64,000 nt of DNA, from contig NZ_CP047030.1 in NCBI RefSeq assembly GCF_009796825.1, positions 1,215,501 through 1,279,500 of the forward strand, written 5' to 3'. Positions 28,901 to 37,511 of this stretch are shown here, piece after piece; the stretch's first letter is position 1, and every line of letters starts with the position of its first letter. The notes below the pieces were generated by a model. That model did no database searches. It was not told the DNA's origin and saw only the letters and a program-made list of their open reading frames with translations. The stretch is from Algibacter sp. L3A6 (GTDB taxonomy: Bacteria > Bacteroidota > Bacteroidia > Flavobacteriales > Flavobacteriaceae). The position numbers and the translations under genes are program-made.

Positions 28901-30485
28901 AAACTCAACACCTTTTGTTGGTTTAATTTCACCACCGCCGCATCACGATATTTATTCTATTGAAGATTTAGCACAACTTATCTACGATTTAAAAAATGCA
29001 AATCGTGAAGCAAGAATTAATGTAAAATTAGTTTCAGAAGTTGGTGTAGGTACTATTGCTGCAGGTGTTTCTAAAGCAAAAGCAGATGTAGTTCTTATTT
29101 CTGGTTATGATGGAGGAACAGGAGCTTCACCGCTTACCTCTTTAAAACACGCTGGTTTACCTTGGGAACTTGGTTTAGCCGAAGCACAACAAACATTAGT
29201 TTTAAACAACCTTAGAAGCCGTATTGTTGTAGAATGTGATGGCCAATTAAAAACAGGTCGTGATGTTGCAATAGCAGCTTTATTAGGAGCTGAAGAATTT
29301 GGCTTTGCAACAGCACCATTAGTAGCTTCTGGATGTATCATGATGCGTAAGTGTCATTTAAATACATGCCCTGTTGGTATCGCAACTCAAGATAAAGAGT
29401 TACGTAAAAACTTTAAAGGCACACCAGAGCACGTTATTAACTTCTTCTTCTATATTGCTGAAGAATTAAGAGCGATTATGGCGCAATTAGGTTTTAGAAC
29501 TTTAGGAGAAATGGTTGGGCAAACGCACAAAATCAATTCAAATAAAGCTATAAACCACTATAAAGCAAAAGGTTTAGATTTATCAGCTATTTTACACAGA
29601 CCAGAAGCATACAAGCATATGTCTGTTAAAAATACAGAGCAACAAGATCACAACTTAGATAATGTTATTGATTTCAGAATTCTTAAAGATTCGCATCGCG
29701 CACTTTACAGAAAAGAAAAAATGAACTTATCATACCCAATAAAAAACACAGACCGTTCAGTAGGAGCCATTGTAAGTAACGAAATTTCTAAAATTTACGG
29801 ACACCTTGGTTTACCAGAAGATACTTTAAATATTAAGTTTACAGGTTCTGCCGGTCAAAGTTTTGGAGCTTTTGGTGCACACGGTTTAACATTTATGGTC
29901 GACGGAAATACAAACGATTATTTAGGTAAAGGTTTATCTGGAGCTAAATTAATCGTGAAGAAACCTGCTAAAGCAGACTTCTTAGCCGAAAACAACATTA
30001 TAGTTGGTAACGTTTGTTTATTTGGAGCCGTACAAGGTGAAGCATACATTAACGGTATTGCTGGAGAACGTTTTGCAGTAAGAAACTCTGGAGCAACTAC
30101 AGTTGTAGAAGGTGTAGGTGATCACTGTTGTGAATACATGACAGGTGGTAAAGTTGTTGTTCTTGGATCTACAGGAAGAAACTTTGCAGCTGGTATGAGT
30201 GGTGGTATTGCTTATGTTTACGATCCAGAAAACAAATTTGTAAACGGACTTTGTAATACTGAAACTATCGAATTTGAAGATATTACAGCAGAAGATGCAG
30301 AAGATTTAAAAGCAACAATTCAAAAACACGTAACATATACCGAAAGTAAATTAGGTAAACGATTACTAGAAGATTGGGACACAAGCTTAAGCAATTTTGT
30401 TCGCGTTATGCCAACAGAATACAAAAGCGCTTTAATACGCTTAGCAACTGAAGAACCAATGGTAGAAGAATTAACAATAGGATAG
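25971..30485 (+). CDS. gltB: Glutamate synthase, large subunit
   Basis: 1504 residues. After a 16-residue propeptide, C17 (HENCGAGF) would be the Ntn amidotransferase nucleophile. Other landmarks: GGVSADGKTGDGAG, RQRFSTNT-type VHQRFSTNTMPTWELAQPF, the FMN-binding synthase domain (GAMSYGSISREAHENLAIA, SGYDGGTGASP), the 3Fe-4S cysteines CIMMRKCHLNTCPVGIA, and a C-terminal GXGXG beta-helix domain. It makes two glutamates from glutamine and 2-oxoglutarate. It is followed after 3 bases by gltD and diverges from the ammonium uptake genes, so uptake and assimilation are linked. Confidence 0.97.
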   Translation: MLKKQGLYLPEFEHENCGAGFICNLKGEKTNQIIHDALEILVKLEHRGGVSADGKTGDGAGLLIDIPHDYFKRVCDFNIPEQREYAVGMVFLPKVTNQYNFCKTTFENEIKGQGLSILGWREVPVDSSQLGPIALASEPNIEQLFVGKTEDITDADFRAKLYAARKITEHTISQSKISESNYFYVPSFSTSTLIYKGIIMPEDIGPYYTDLQQIDLVTRLALVHQRFSTNTMPTWELAQPFRYMCQNGEINTLRGNVSRMRVREEIMKSDVFGPQIDKLFPIILPGKSDSASMDMVVELLTHTGRSLPEIMMMMIPEAWEKHATMSEERKAFYEYNACIMEPWDGPASVPFTDGDYVGALLDRNGLRPSRYTITKSGKLIMSSEIGVVDIAPEDVERHGRLEPGKMFLVDMNKGRIIEDEEIKSKIVSERPYKEWLDNTRLHLKDVPYNNETCSIETIDIKTRQRLFNYTFEDIQEVITPMAIVGKEALGSMGIDTPLAVLSDRPQLISNYFKQLFAQVTNPPLDGIREEIVTDISLNLGKDRNIFSITDRQCRKLKIQNPVISNPDLEKIRNISVEGFKAETIQMLYPKTQGLNGLEDALEDVIVQIEKALDRKTNIIILSDRGVNQEFAPIPCLLACSYVNHQLNRLRKRSYFDIIIESAEPREPHHFATLFGYGASAVNPYMVNEIIRMQVKEGFITGMDEQKAVDNFNKAIGKGILKVMNKIGISTLHSYRGSQIFEIVGFNSQFVEKYFPYTASRIEGIGLYEIEKEINERYKQAYPDNTIDKNLGLNIGGDYRWRRNGERHLFNPTTVAKLQQAVRLSDQASYDVYAKAINEQSENLMTIRGLFEFDNLDPIPLDEVEPWTEIVKRFKTGAMSYGSISREAHENLAIAMNRIGGKSNSGEGGEDRRRFQKDSNGDSRNSAIKQVASGRFGVTSHYLTSAKEIQIKMAQGAKPGEGGQLPGHKVLPWIAETRNSTPFVGLISPPPHHDIYSIEDLAQLIYDLKNANREARINVKLVSEVGVGTIAAGVSKAKADVVLISGYDGGTGASPLTSLKHAGLPWELGLAEAQQTLVLNNLRSRIVVECDGQLKTGRDVAIAALLGAEEFGFATAPLVASGCIMMRKCHLNTCPVGIATQDKELRKNFKGTPEHVINFFFYIAEELRAIMAQLGFRTLGEMVGQTHKINSNKAINHYKAKGLDLSAILHRPEAYKHMSVKNTEQQDHNLDNVIDFRILKDSHRALYRKEKMNLSYPIKNTDRSVGAIVSNEISKIYGHLGLPEDTLNIKFTGSAGQSFGAFGAHGLTFMVDGNTNDYLGKGLSGAKLIVKKPAKADFLAENNIIVGNVCLFGAVQGEAYINGIAGERFAVRNSGATTVVEGVGDHCCEYMTGGKVVVLGSTGRNFAAGMSGGIAYVYDPENKFVNGLCNTETIEFEDITAEDAEDLKATIQKHVTYTESKLGKRLLEDWDTSLSNFVRVMPTEYKSALIRLATEEPMVEELTIG

Positions 30486-30488
30486 GAA

Positions 30489-31952
30489 ATGGGAAAAGTA
30501 ACAGGATTTAAAGAATTTGAAAGACAAGATGAAACTTACACGCCCGTAGCAGATCGTGTTAAGGATTATAAAGAATTTACCGTTCCATTAAAAGAAGAAG
30601 AGATTACCAAACAAGGTTCTCGTTGTATGGATTGTGGTATTCCATTTTGCCATAGTGGTTGCCCACTTGGTAATTTAATACCAGATTTTAACCATATGGT
30701 ACACCAAGGTGAGTGGCAAAAAGCCTCTTGGTTATTACACTCAACTAACAATTTCCCGGAGTTTACAGGTCGTTTATGTCCTGCTCCATGTGAAAAATCG
30801 TGTGTACTAGGTATTATTGAAGATCCCGTGGCTATTGAAAATATTGAAAAAAATATTGTAGAGCGTGCCTTTAAAGAAGGCTGGATTAAACCACAACCAC
30901 CAAAAACTAGAACAGGAAAAACTGTAGCCGTTGTAGGTTCTGGTCCTGCTGGTTTAGCCGCTGCTCAACAATTAAATAGAGCTGGACACACCGTTACTGT
31001 TTTTGAACGTGATGATGAAGTTGGTGGATTATTACGCTACGGAATTCCTAATTTCAAAATGGAAAAAGGAATTATCGATCGTCGTGTAAAAATATTAGAA
31101 GCTGAAGGAATCACTTTTAAAACCAATGTAAATGTTGGTGTAAACTATGATGTTAAAGACTTAAAAGCTTTTGACTCTGTAGTATTATGTGGTGGAGCAA
31201 CCGAAAGAAGAGGCTTACCAACACCTGGTGCAGATGCAGATGGTGTAGTACAAGCTATGGATTTCTTAACACAACAAACTAAAGTTGTATTAGGTAAAGA
31301 AGTTAAAGACCAAGTATTAGCAACCGACAAAAACGTAATTGTTATTGGTGGTGGTGATACAGGATCGGATTGTGTTGGAACATCTAACCGTCATGGTGCA
31401 ACATCGGTAGTTAATTTTGAAATTATGCCGAAACCACCAGGACACCGTTCTGCAACAACGCCATGGCCTTTCTGGCCATTGCAGTTAAAAACATCTTCTT
31501 CTCACGAGGAAGGCGTTGAGCGTAACTGGTTAATTAACACCAAAGAATTCGTAAAAGATGCAAATGGTAAACTAACAGCTTTAAAAACAGTAAATGTGGA
31601 ATGGAAGATGGTTCCTGGTGAGCGTCCACAACTTATTGAAATTGCAGGTACTGAAAAAACATGGCCTTGTGATTTAGCTTTATTAGCTTTAGGATTTACA
31701 GGACCAGAAAGTACATTAGCCGATAAATTAGGTATTAAAAAGGATGCTCGCTCTAATTACAAAGCAGACTACGGTAAATACCAAACTAACGTACCAAACA
31801 TATTTGCTGCTGGAGATATGCGTCGTGGACAATCATTAATTGTTTGGGCTATTTCTGAAGGTCGTGAGGCTGCCAGACAAGTAGATATTTATTTAATGGG
31901 TAAATCTAATTTACCTTCTAAAGATGTTACTGGCGATTTAGTAGCTATGTAA
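30489..31952 (+). CDS. gltD: Glutamate synthase, small subunit
   Basis: 487 residues. The N-terminal Fe-S domain carries CMDCGIPFCHSGCPLGN and CPAPCEKSCVLG; the FAD site is VVGSGPAGLAAAQQL and the NAD(P)H site is IVIGGGDTGSDCVGTSNRHGA. It passes electrons from NAD(P)H through flavin and [4Fe-4S] centres to GltB. It starts 3 bases after gltB stops, with GAGGATAGGAAATG-like context, so the two are translated together. A strong terminator follows. Confidence 0.97.
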   Translation: MGKVTGFKEFERQDETYTPVADRVKDYKEFTVPLKEEEITKQGSRCMDCGIPFCHSGCPLGNLIPDFNHMVHQGEWQKASWLLHSTNNFPEFTGRLCPAPCEKSCVLGIIEDPVAIENIEKNIVERAFKEGWIKPQPPKTRTGKTVAVVGSGPAGLAAAQQLNRAGHTVTVFERDDEVGGLLRYGIPNFKMEKGIIDRRVKILEAEGITFKTNVNVGVNYDVKDLKAFDSVVLCGGATERRGLPTPGADADGVVQAMDFLTQQTKVVLGKEVKDQVLATDKNVIVIGGGDTGSDCVGTSNRHGATSVVNFEIMPKPPGHRSATTPWPFWPLQLKTSSSHEEGVERNWLINTKEFVKDANGKLTALKTVNVEWKMVPGERPQLIEIAGTEKTWPCDLALLALGFTGPESTLADKLGIKKDARSNYKADYGKYQTNVPNIFAAGDMRRGQSLIVWAISEGREAARQVDIYLMGKSNLPSKDVTGDLVAM

Positions 31953-31974
31953 TATTGATAATAATATAGTGTAT

Positions 31975-32008
31975 AAAAAATGCGAGCCTTAGAGCTCGCA
32001 TTTTTTTT
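31975..32008 (+). terminator. Intrinsic terminator after gltD
   Basis: A stem TGCGAGC / GCTCGCA with a 6-base loop, flanked by six A and eight T residues; 22 bases past the gltD stop. Confidence 0.88.
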
Positions 32009-32184
32009 ATCATAATATTTTTCATGTGTCACTCCAAATAACTGTTTACATCTTACGGAAACATATAAATTAGAGTTATTCTTCCTAATTGAATCCCCAT
32101 AATTTACAGTTAATATTTTTTTATCTAAAATTAGTTAGTCTAATAATAATAAACTTGACAAAATCACTTTTCAATTTATTGCAT

Positions 32185-32216
32185 AAAAAAATGCGAACCA
32201 AAAGGCTCGCATTTTT
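32185..32216 (-). terminator. Intrinsic terminator of fbp
   Basis: A stem ATGCGA-CC / GG-TCGCAT with one mismatch and a short loop, flanked by A and T runs, 20 bases past the fbp stop. Its stem core is nearly the same as in the gltD terminator. Confidence 0.8.
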
Positions 32217-32236
32217 CATTATAAAATTATTAGCTA

Positions 32237-33244
32237 TTACTTAGCGTTCTTCATAAACTCTTCACACTTTAACACCATGTTTTTACTACCACAAATAAAT
32301 GGCACACGCTGGTGAAGCTCTGTCGGATCTACATCCATTGTTCTAGTAAAACCATCACTTGCAAAACCATTAGCTTGCTCAGCTAAAAAGGCCATAGGGT
32401 TACATTCATAAAGCAAACGTAATTTCCCATCAGGATTTTTAGAACTCTGTGGGTAAAGGTAAATACCACCTTTTATCATATTTCTATGAAAATCCGACAC
32501 CAAAGATCCAATATATCGAGAAGTATAAGGTCTATCTCCTTCTTCTTGTTGACAATATTTAATATAATTTTTCACACCTTGAGGAAAGTGAATATAGTTT
32601 CCTTCGTTTACAGAATAAATAGTTCCATCTTCTGGAAATTGCATATCAGGATGCGATAAGTAAAACGATCCAATCGCTGGGTTTAAAGTAAAACCATTAA
32701 CACCATCTCCTGTTGTGTAAACTAGCATAGTCGATGTACCATAAACCACATAACCAGCTGCTACTTGTTCGCTTCCTTTTTGTAAAAAATCGTCTAAAGT
32801 TACAGGTGTTCCTACTGGAGTAACACGTCTGTAAATAGAAAAAATTGTTCCTACAGAAACATTAACATCAATGTTAGACGAACCATCTAAAGGATCAATT
32901 AAAACAATATACTTATTTTGATGGTTTTCATCTTGACTGTTTATCGCAATAAAATCATCTTCTTCCTCACTTGCAATCCCACAAACAATATTTCTTTTAG
33001 TTAGCGTTTGTATAAACTTATCGTTTGCATAAACATCTAGTTTTTGTTGATCTTCGCCTTGAATATTAGTATCACCAGCAGCACCAATAATATCAACCAG
33101 TCCGGCTTTATTTACTTCATGGTTTACAACTTTTGCCGCTAATCGAATAGAATTCAAAAGGCTAGATAATTCGCCCGAGGAATACTTAAACGACGACTGA
33201 TTTTCAATAATAAACTCTCCTAAAGTTTGTTTTTTGTGAGACAT
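32237..33244 (-). CDS. fbp: Fructose-1,6-bisphosphatase, class I
   Basis: 335 residues. The metal-binding VLIDPLDGSSNIDVNVSVG motif is intact, with the upstream GIASEEED loop, the substrate-binding RYIGSLVSDFHRNMIKGGIYLYP segment and C-terminal GKLRLLYECNPMAFLAEQANG. The enzyme removes the 1-phosphate of fructose-1,6-bisphosphate, the committed step of gluconeogenesis. It is monocistronic; GATATTTG at 33268-33275 on the minus strand is the likely -7 element. Confidence 0.96.
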   Translation of the reverse strand: MSHKKQTLGEFIIENQSSFKYSSGELSSLLNSIRLAAKVVNHEVNKAGLVDIIGAAGDTNIQGEDQQKLDVYANDKFIQTLTKRNIVCGIASEEEDDFIAINSQDENHQNKYIVLIDPLDGSSNIDVNVSVGTIFSIYRRVTPVGTPVTLDDFLQKGSEQVAAGYVVYGTSTMLVYTTGDGVNGFTLNPAIGSFYLSHPDMQFPEDGTIYSVNEGNYIHFPQGVKNYIKYCQQEEGDRPYTSRYIGSLVSDFHRNMIKGGIYLYPQSSKNPDGKLRLLYECNPMAFLAEQANGFASDGFTRTMDVDPTELHQRVPFICGSKNMVLKCEEFMKNAK

Positions 33245-33341
33245 AAAAGTGTTTTGTTTTGTTTGTGCAAATATCTATAAAAAATAAGAAACTACAACGT
33301 TTTCGTTAAAGTTATGTACCCAAACATATTTAACTTTAAGG

Positions 33342-33349
33342 TATATTTG
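33342..33349 (+). promoter_or_regulatory. -7 element TATATTTG
   Basis: An exact TAnnTTTG match 19 bases upstream of the GNAT ATG at 33369. No clear -33 TTG is seen. Confidence 0.5.
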
Positions 33350-33368
33350 AAAAAATTTAATTTTCATT

Positions 33369-33854
33369 ATGGATTTTACAATAAGAAACGCCAAAAAAGA
33401 GGATATGCCACAAGTTCTCCACCTAATCAATGAGTTAGCTGTTTTCGAAAAAGAACCCGATGCCGTTGAAGTTACCTTAGCAGATTTAGAAAATGATGGC
33501 TTTGGAACCCAACCCGCTTTTCATTGTTTTGTTGCCGAAACCGATAAAAAAGTAGAAGGTATTGCACTGGTTTACAACCGTTATTCTACATGGAAAGGTA
33601 AAATAATTCACTTAGAAGATTTAATTGTAAGTCAGAAAATGAGAGGTTCGGGTATGGGCACAGCTCTTTTAGACGAAGTTGTAAAATACGGACACAATAA
33701 AGGCGTTAAACGTATAAACTGGGAAGTTATTGACTGGAACGAACCAGCTATTGCTTTCTATGAGAAAAAAGGTGCAAATGTAATGCGAGATTGGGATGTA
33801 GTTCAATTAGATGAAGCAGGCATAAAAACGTATATTGAAAAATTGAATATCTAA
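33369..33854 (+). CDS. GNAT-family N-acetyltransferase
   Basis: 161 residues covering a complete GNAT domain of the diamine-acetyltransferase-like type: DFTIRNAKKEDMPQVLHLI at the start, HLEDLIVSQKMRGSGMGTAL for acetyl-CoA binding, and WEVIDWNEPAIAFYEKKGA near the end. The architecture is like spermidine/spermine N-acetyltransferases, but the acceptor is not proven. It stands 25 bases ahead of the aspartate kinase gene and is probably co-transcribed with it. Confidence 0.85.
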   Translation: MDFTIRNAKKEDMPQVLHLINELAVFEKEPDAVEVTLADLENDGFGTQPAFHCFVAETDKKVEGIALVYNRYSTWKGKIIHLEDLIVSQKMRGSGMGTALLDEVVKYGHNKGVKRINWEVIDWNEPAIAFYEKKGANVMRDWDVVQLDEAGIKTYIEKLNI

Positions 33855-33879
33855 AATTTATTAAACAAAACAAGTAAAC

Positions 33880-35130
33880 ATGCAAGTCTATAAATTTGGC
33901 GGGGCCTCGGTAAAAGATGCAAATGGTGTAAAAAACATAGCATCTGTATTACAAAAAGTGGGGTATAAAAATACGCTAATAGTTGTTTCCGCTATGGGCA
34001 AAACCACCAATGCTCTAGAACTTGTTATTAAAAATTACTTTGAAAATAAGTCAGAATTACAAAGCGCCATACAAGAAGTAAAAAAGTTTCATAATGAAAT
34101 TTTACTCGATTTATTTCCGAATGAAGATCATATAGTTTTTAAAAAAGTGAATGCTTTTTTTAGTGAACTCAACCAGTTTTTAATTAGTAATAAATCGCCC
34201 GACTACAGTTTTGTTTACGACCAAGTTATAGGTTTTGGCGAACTTGTTTCAACAACTATAATTAGCGAATATTTAAATCAAATAAACATCGCTAATAATT
34301 GGATTGATGTTCGCACACATATCAAAACCGACAATTATTACCGTAGAGCCAACGTAAACTGGAGCGCCACGCAGCAATTAATTTCGAGCACATTTAATCG
34401 GTCCGTTTTAAACATTACACAAGGTTTTCTAGGAAGCGATGCCAATAATTTCACCACAACATTAGGCAGAGAAGGCAGCGACTATACTGCAGCTATTTAC
34501 GCCTATTGCTTAAATGCAGAAAGCGTAACCATTTGGAAAGATGTTCCGGGTGTTTTAAATGCCGATCCGCGTTACTTTGAAAACGCTCAACTATTAAACA
34601 ATATATCGTATCGCGAAGCTATAGAATTGGCTTTTTACGGTGCATCAGTCATTCACCCAAAAACCTTACAACCTCTACAAGGCAAAGAAATTTCGCTGTA
34701 TGTAAAATCATTTTTAAATCCGGAAGCTAACGGTACTAAAATTGGTAAAAACTCCACTTTAGACCCCATGATTCCCTGTTTTATTGTGAAGAAGAATCAG
34801 GTTTTAATTTCACTTTCATCCTTAGATTTTTCATATATTGTTGAAGAAAACATTAGCGAAATATTCAGCCTTTTACATCAATACAAGATGAAGGTCGATG
34901 TTATTCAAAATTCAGCTATAAGTTTTTCTGTTTGTATCGAAAATAATTACAACAATCTCGATTCATTATTGCATCATTTAAAATCAAAATTTAAGGTTGT
35001 TTGTCACCAAAACGCCTCGCTTTACACCATCCGCCACTATAACGATTTGGCAATTAATAAAATTGAAACGGACAAAACCGTGTTATTAAAACAGTTAACT
35101 CCAGAAACCGTGCAAATAGTTACTGTTTAA
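33880..35130 (+). CDS. Aspartate kinase
   Basis: 416 residues. The N-terminal YKFGGASVKDANGV and the kinase-domain motifs GFLGSDANNFTTTLGREGSDYTAAIYA and WKDVPGVLNADPRYF identify a monofunctional aspartokinase. It phosphorylates L-aspartate at the head of lysine, methionine and threonine synthesis. The C-terminal ACT region (from about 300) is divergent from better-known aspartokinases, so feedback control may differ. The downstream OlsF-like gene begins 31 bases later. Confidence 0.9.
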   Translation: MQVYKFGGASVKDANGVKNIASVLQKVGYKNTLIVVSAMGKTTNALELVIKNYFENKSELQSAIQEVKKFHNEILLDLFPNEDHIVFKKVNAFFSELNQFLISNKSPDYSFVYDQVIGFGELVSTTIISEYLNQINIANNWIDVRTHIKTDNYYRRANVNWSATQQLISSTFNRSVLNITQGFLGSDANNFTTTLGREGSDYTAAIYAYCLNAESVTIWKDVPGVLNADPRYFENAQLLNNISYREAIELAFYGASVIHPKTLQPLQGKEISLYVKSFLNPEANGTKIGKNSTLDPMIPCFIVKKNQVLISLSSLDFSYIVEENISEIFSLLHQYKMKVDVIQNSAISFSVCIENNYNNLDSLLHHLKSKFKVVCHQNASLYTIRHYNDLAINKIETDKTVLLKQLTPETVQIVTV

Positions 35131-35161
35131 TTAAAACGTATATTTTAGTACATTTACAGCC

Positions 35162-36997
35162 ATGACCAACTCAACGAACATAGGCTTAGTTACCCCAAAA
35201 GAAGTAGCTAAAGCGATAAAACTAGATAAATATGGTTTTATTGGCACTTTTATTGGCTGGCTCCTTATGAAAGTGCTTAAAATATCAACCATAGATAAGT
35301 TTTATAAGCGTAATAATCACCTCGAAGGCATCGAGTTTTTAGATAAAATTTTAGAAGAATTTCAAATTAAATTCGAAATACCAGAGGAAGATTTAAAACG
35401 CCTACCTAAAGATGGTGCTTATATCACGGTTTCAAACCATCCACTTGGTGGTATCGATGGTGTTTTACTTTTAAAATTAATGCTAGAACAGCGCGACGAT
35501 TTTAAAATAATAGCTAATTTCTTGCTACACCGCATACAACCTATGCAACCTTATATTATGCCAGTAAACCCTTTTGAAGGGAGAAAAGATGCTAAATCGA
35601 GCATTGCTGGTTTTAAAAACTCTATTCTACACTTACGTGCCGGGCATCCGCTAGGTTTGTTTCCTGCCGGAGAAGTTTCAACTTACAGAGACGGGAAATT
35701 AGTAATCGATAAGCCTTGGGAAGAATCTGCACTAAAATTAATAAAACGTGCGGAAGTACCGGTGGTGCCAATATACTTTCATGCTAAAAACAGTAAGTTA
35801 TTTTACAGGCTTTCTAAAATTAGCGACACCTTTAGAACAGCCAAACTTCCATCGGAGGTTTTAAGTCAAAAACGACGAATTATAAAAGTAAGAATCGGGA
35901 AACCTATTTCGGTTGCCGACCAAAAAGAACATGTTTCCTTAGATGATTTTTCTAATTTTTTAAGAAAGAAAACATACATGTTAGCTAATGCTTTTGAAAA
36001 GAAATCGAAAATATTAGATAGCATTTCATCTACATTAAAAACACCCAAACCACCTAAAAACATTGTAACACCTGTAGACGCTGTTATTATGACAAAGGAA
36101 GTTGAAGCGCTTAGAGCAAGCGACTCTAGACTTCTAGAAAGTAAAAATTACGAGGTGTTTTTAGCTCAAGCTAAAGATGCACCAAACATACTACGTGAAA
36201 TTGGCCGCTTACGCGAAATCACTTTCCGTGAAGTTGGAGAAGGCACTAATGAAGCTATAGATTTAGATGCCTTTGATCAATATTATCACCACATGTTTTT
36301 ATGGGATCGCGAGCGCAACATACTTGCTGGTGCTTACCGTATGGGCTTAGGCTCTCAAATATTTGAAAAATATGGTATAGACGGCTTCTACCTTCAAGAT
36401 TTATTTAGATTCGAACCTGAATTATATAAAATGATGAGCCAATCTATAGAAATGGGTCGAGCTTTCATTATTAAAGAATATCAACAAAAACCAATGCCTT
36501 TGTTTTTACTTTGGAAAGGTATCGTGCACATTACATTGCGTTTTCCAGAACATAAATTTTTAATTGGTGGTGTGAGTATAAGTAATCAGTTTTCTAATTT
36601 CTCAAAATCGTTGATGATTGAGTTTATGAAATCGCATTACTACGATCCTTATATTGCGCAATACGTGCACCCTAAAAAGGAATTTAAAGTGAAGCTGAAA
36701 GATGCCGATAAAGATTTTGTTTTCGATGAAACGGAAGCTGATTTAAACAAATTCGATAAGCTTATTGACGAAATAGAACCAGGTGCATTGCGCCTGCCTG
36801 TACTACTTAAAAAGTACATAAAACAAAATGCTCGCTTAGTAGCATTTAACGTAGACCCGCTATTTAATAACGCCGTAGACGGCTTAATGTATATTAAAAT
36901 AGCCGACTTACCCGAAAGTACAGTTCGCCCAGTAATGGAAGAGTTTCAAGCAGAATTAGAACGTAAGTTTACAGGAAACACAAATACCGAATCTTAA
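35162..36997 (+). CDS. Bifunctional OlsF/GlsF-like acyltransferase (aminolipid synthesis)
   Basis: 611 residues with two parts. The N-terminal half (about 80-290) is a PlsC-type O-acyltransferase with H93 in SNHPLGGIDG, FPAGEVSTYRDG and VVPIYFHAKNS. The C-terminal half (about 320-600) is a GNAT-type hemolysin/OlsB-like N-acyltransferase (RLREITFREVGEGTNEAIDLD, YRMGLGSQIFEKYG). In Flavobacterium and Serratia such fusions (OlsF) make ornithine lipids, and relatives in Bacteroides make glycine lipids. The first acid lies five residues after His (HX5D) instead of the usual HX4D. It is probably a membrane-surface enzyme. Confidence 0.8.
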   Translation: MTNSTNIGLVTPKEVAKAIKLDKYGFIGTFIGWLLMKVLKISTIDKFYKRNNHLEGIEFLDKILEEFQIKFEIPEEDLKRLPKDGAYITVSNHPLGGIDGVLLLKLMLEQRDDFKIIANFLLHRIQPMQPYIMPVNPFEGRKDAKSSIAGFKNSILHLRAGHPLGLFPAGEVSTYRDGKLVIDKPWEESALKLIKRAEVPVVPIYFHAKNSKLFYRLSKISDTFRTAKLPSEVLSQKRRIIKVRIGKPISVADQKEHVSLDDFSNFLRKKTYMLANAFEKKSKILDSISSTLKTPKPPKNIVTPVDAVIMTKEVEALRASDSRLLESKNYEVFLAQAKDAPNILREIGRLREITFREVGEGTNEAIDLDAFDQYYHHMFLWDRERNILAGAYRMGLGSQIFEKYGIDGFYLQDLFRFEPELYKMMSQSIEMGRAFIIKEYQQKPMPLFLLWKGIVHITLRFPEHKFLIGGVSISNQFSNFSKSLMIEFMKSHYYDPYIAQYVHPKKEFKVKLKDADKDFVFDETEADLNKFDKLIDEIEPGALRLPVLLKKYIKQNARLVAFNVDPLFNNAVDGLMYIKIADLPESTVRPVMEEFQAELERKFTGNTNTES

Positions 36998-37023
36998 TAC
37001 TTATTCTTAGTTATATAAAATGA

Positions 37024-37058
37024 AAAAAGCTGAAACCATAAGGTTTCAGCTTTTTTTA
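37024..37058. terminator. Bidirectional intrinsic terminator
   Basis: A perfect stem AAAAAAGCTGAAACC / GGTTTCAGCTTTTTTT with an ATAA loop, between the convergent OlsF-like and TM2 genes. Confidence 0.9.
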
Positions 37059-37078
37059 TATCTTGAAATAATTGAGGG

Positions 37079-37444
37079 TTAGAACCAACCTTTCTTTCCA
37101 ACTTGATATGTATTATAAAACTCTTCATCAGATTTAGTTAAATAGATGATTCCTTCTATAAATGGAATAATACCTGCTATACCACAAGTAACAAAAGTAG
37201 CTACTATTTGAATAATACCTTCTTTAGTGTATCCTAAAATAAATTTATGGATTCCTAAGCTACCAATTAAAATAGCCACAACACCTGCAACTAATTTTTT
37301 ATTTTCTGCGTCTAGCACTTCGCTTGCTCCTTTTGAGAATTCTGAAGCTGATTCTTTAGCTTCTCCTGCTGCTTTTTTAGCACCATCCTTAGCATCGTCT
37401 AACATATCGTTAAGATCGTTGCCTAAATTTTTTTCGTCTGACAT
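37079..37444 (-). CDS. TM2-domain membrane protein
   Basis: 121 residues. The first half is a charged, alanine-rich helical stretch (about 1-50, resembling a YtxH- or LEA-like tail). A TM2 domain follows with two membrane helices joined by the typical LGIHKFILGYTKEGIIQI turn and ending FIEGIIYLT. The function of TM2 proteins in bacteria is unknown. It is monocistronic; TACCTTTA upstream is a near-consensus -7 element. Confidence 0.8.
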   Translation of the reverse strand: MSDEKNLGNDLNDMLDDAKDGAKKAAGEAKESASEFSKGASEVLDAENKKLVAGVVAILIGSLGIHKFILGYTKEGIIQIVATFVTCGIAGIIPFIEGIIYLTKSDEEFYNTYQVGKKGWF

Positions 37445-37511
37445 TGTTATAAGTTAAAATTTATTAGATGTTAAAGGTAACAAAAAAAAAATTCTGAAAA
37501 ACTATTAAAAC

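Noticed and set aside
26639..29341. Several minus-strand frames inside gltB
   Set aside because: They are antisense shadows of a well-conserved enzyme gene and encode nothing recognisable.
32009..32184. Possible small RNA between the gltD and fbp terminators
   Set aside because: Both hairpins are explained by the flanking convergent genes and no promoter with a clear -7 element was found.
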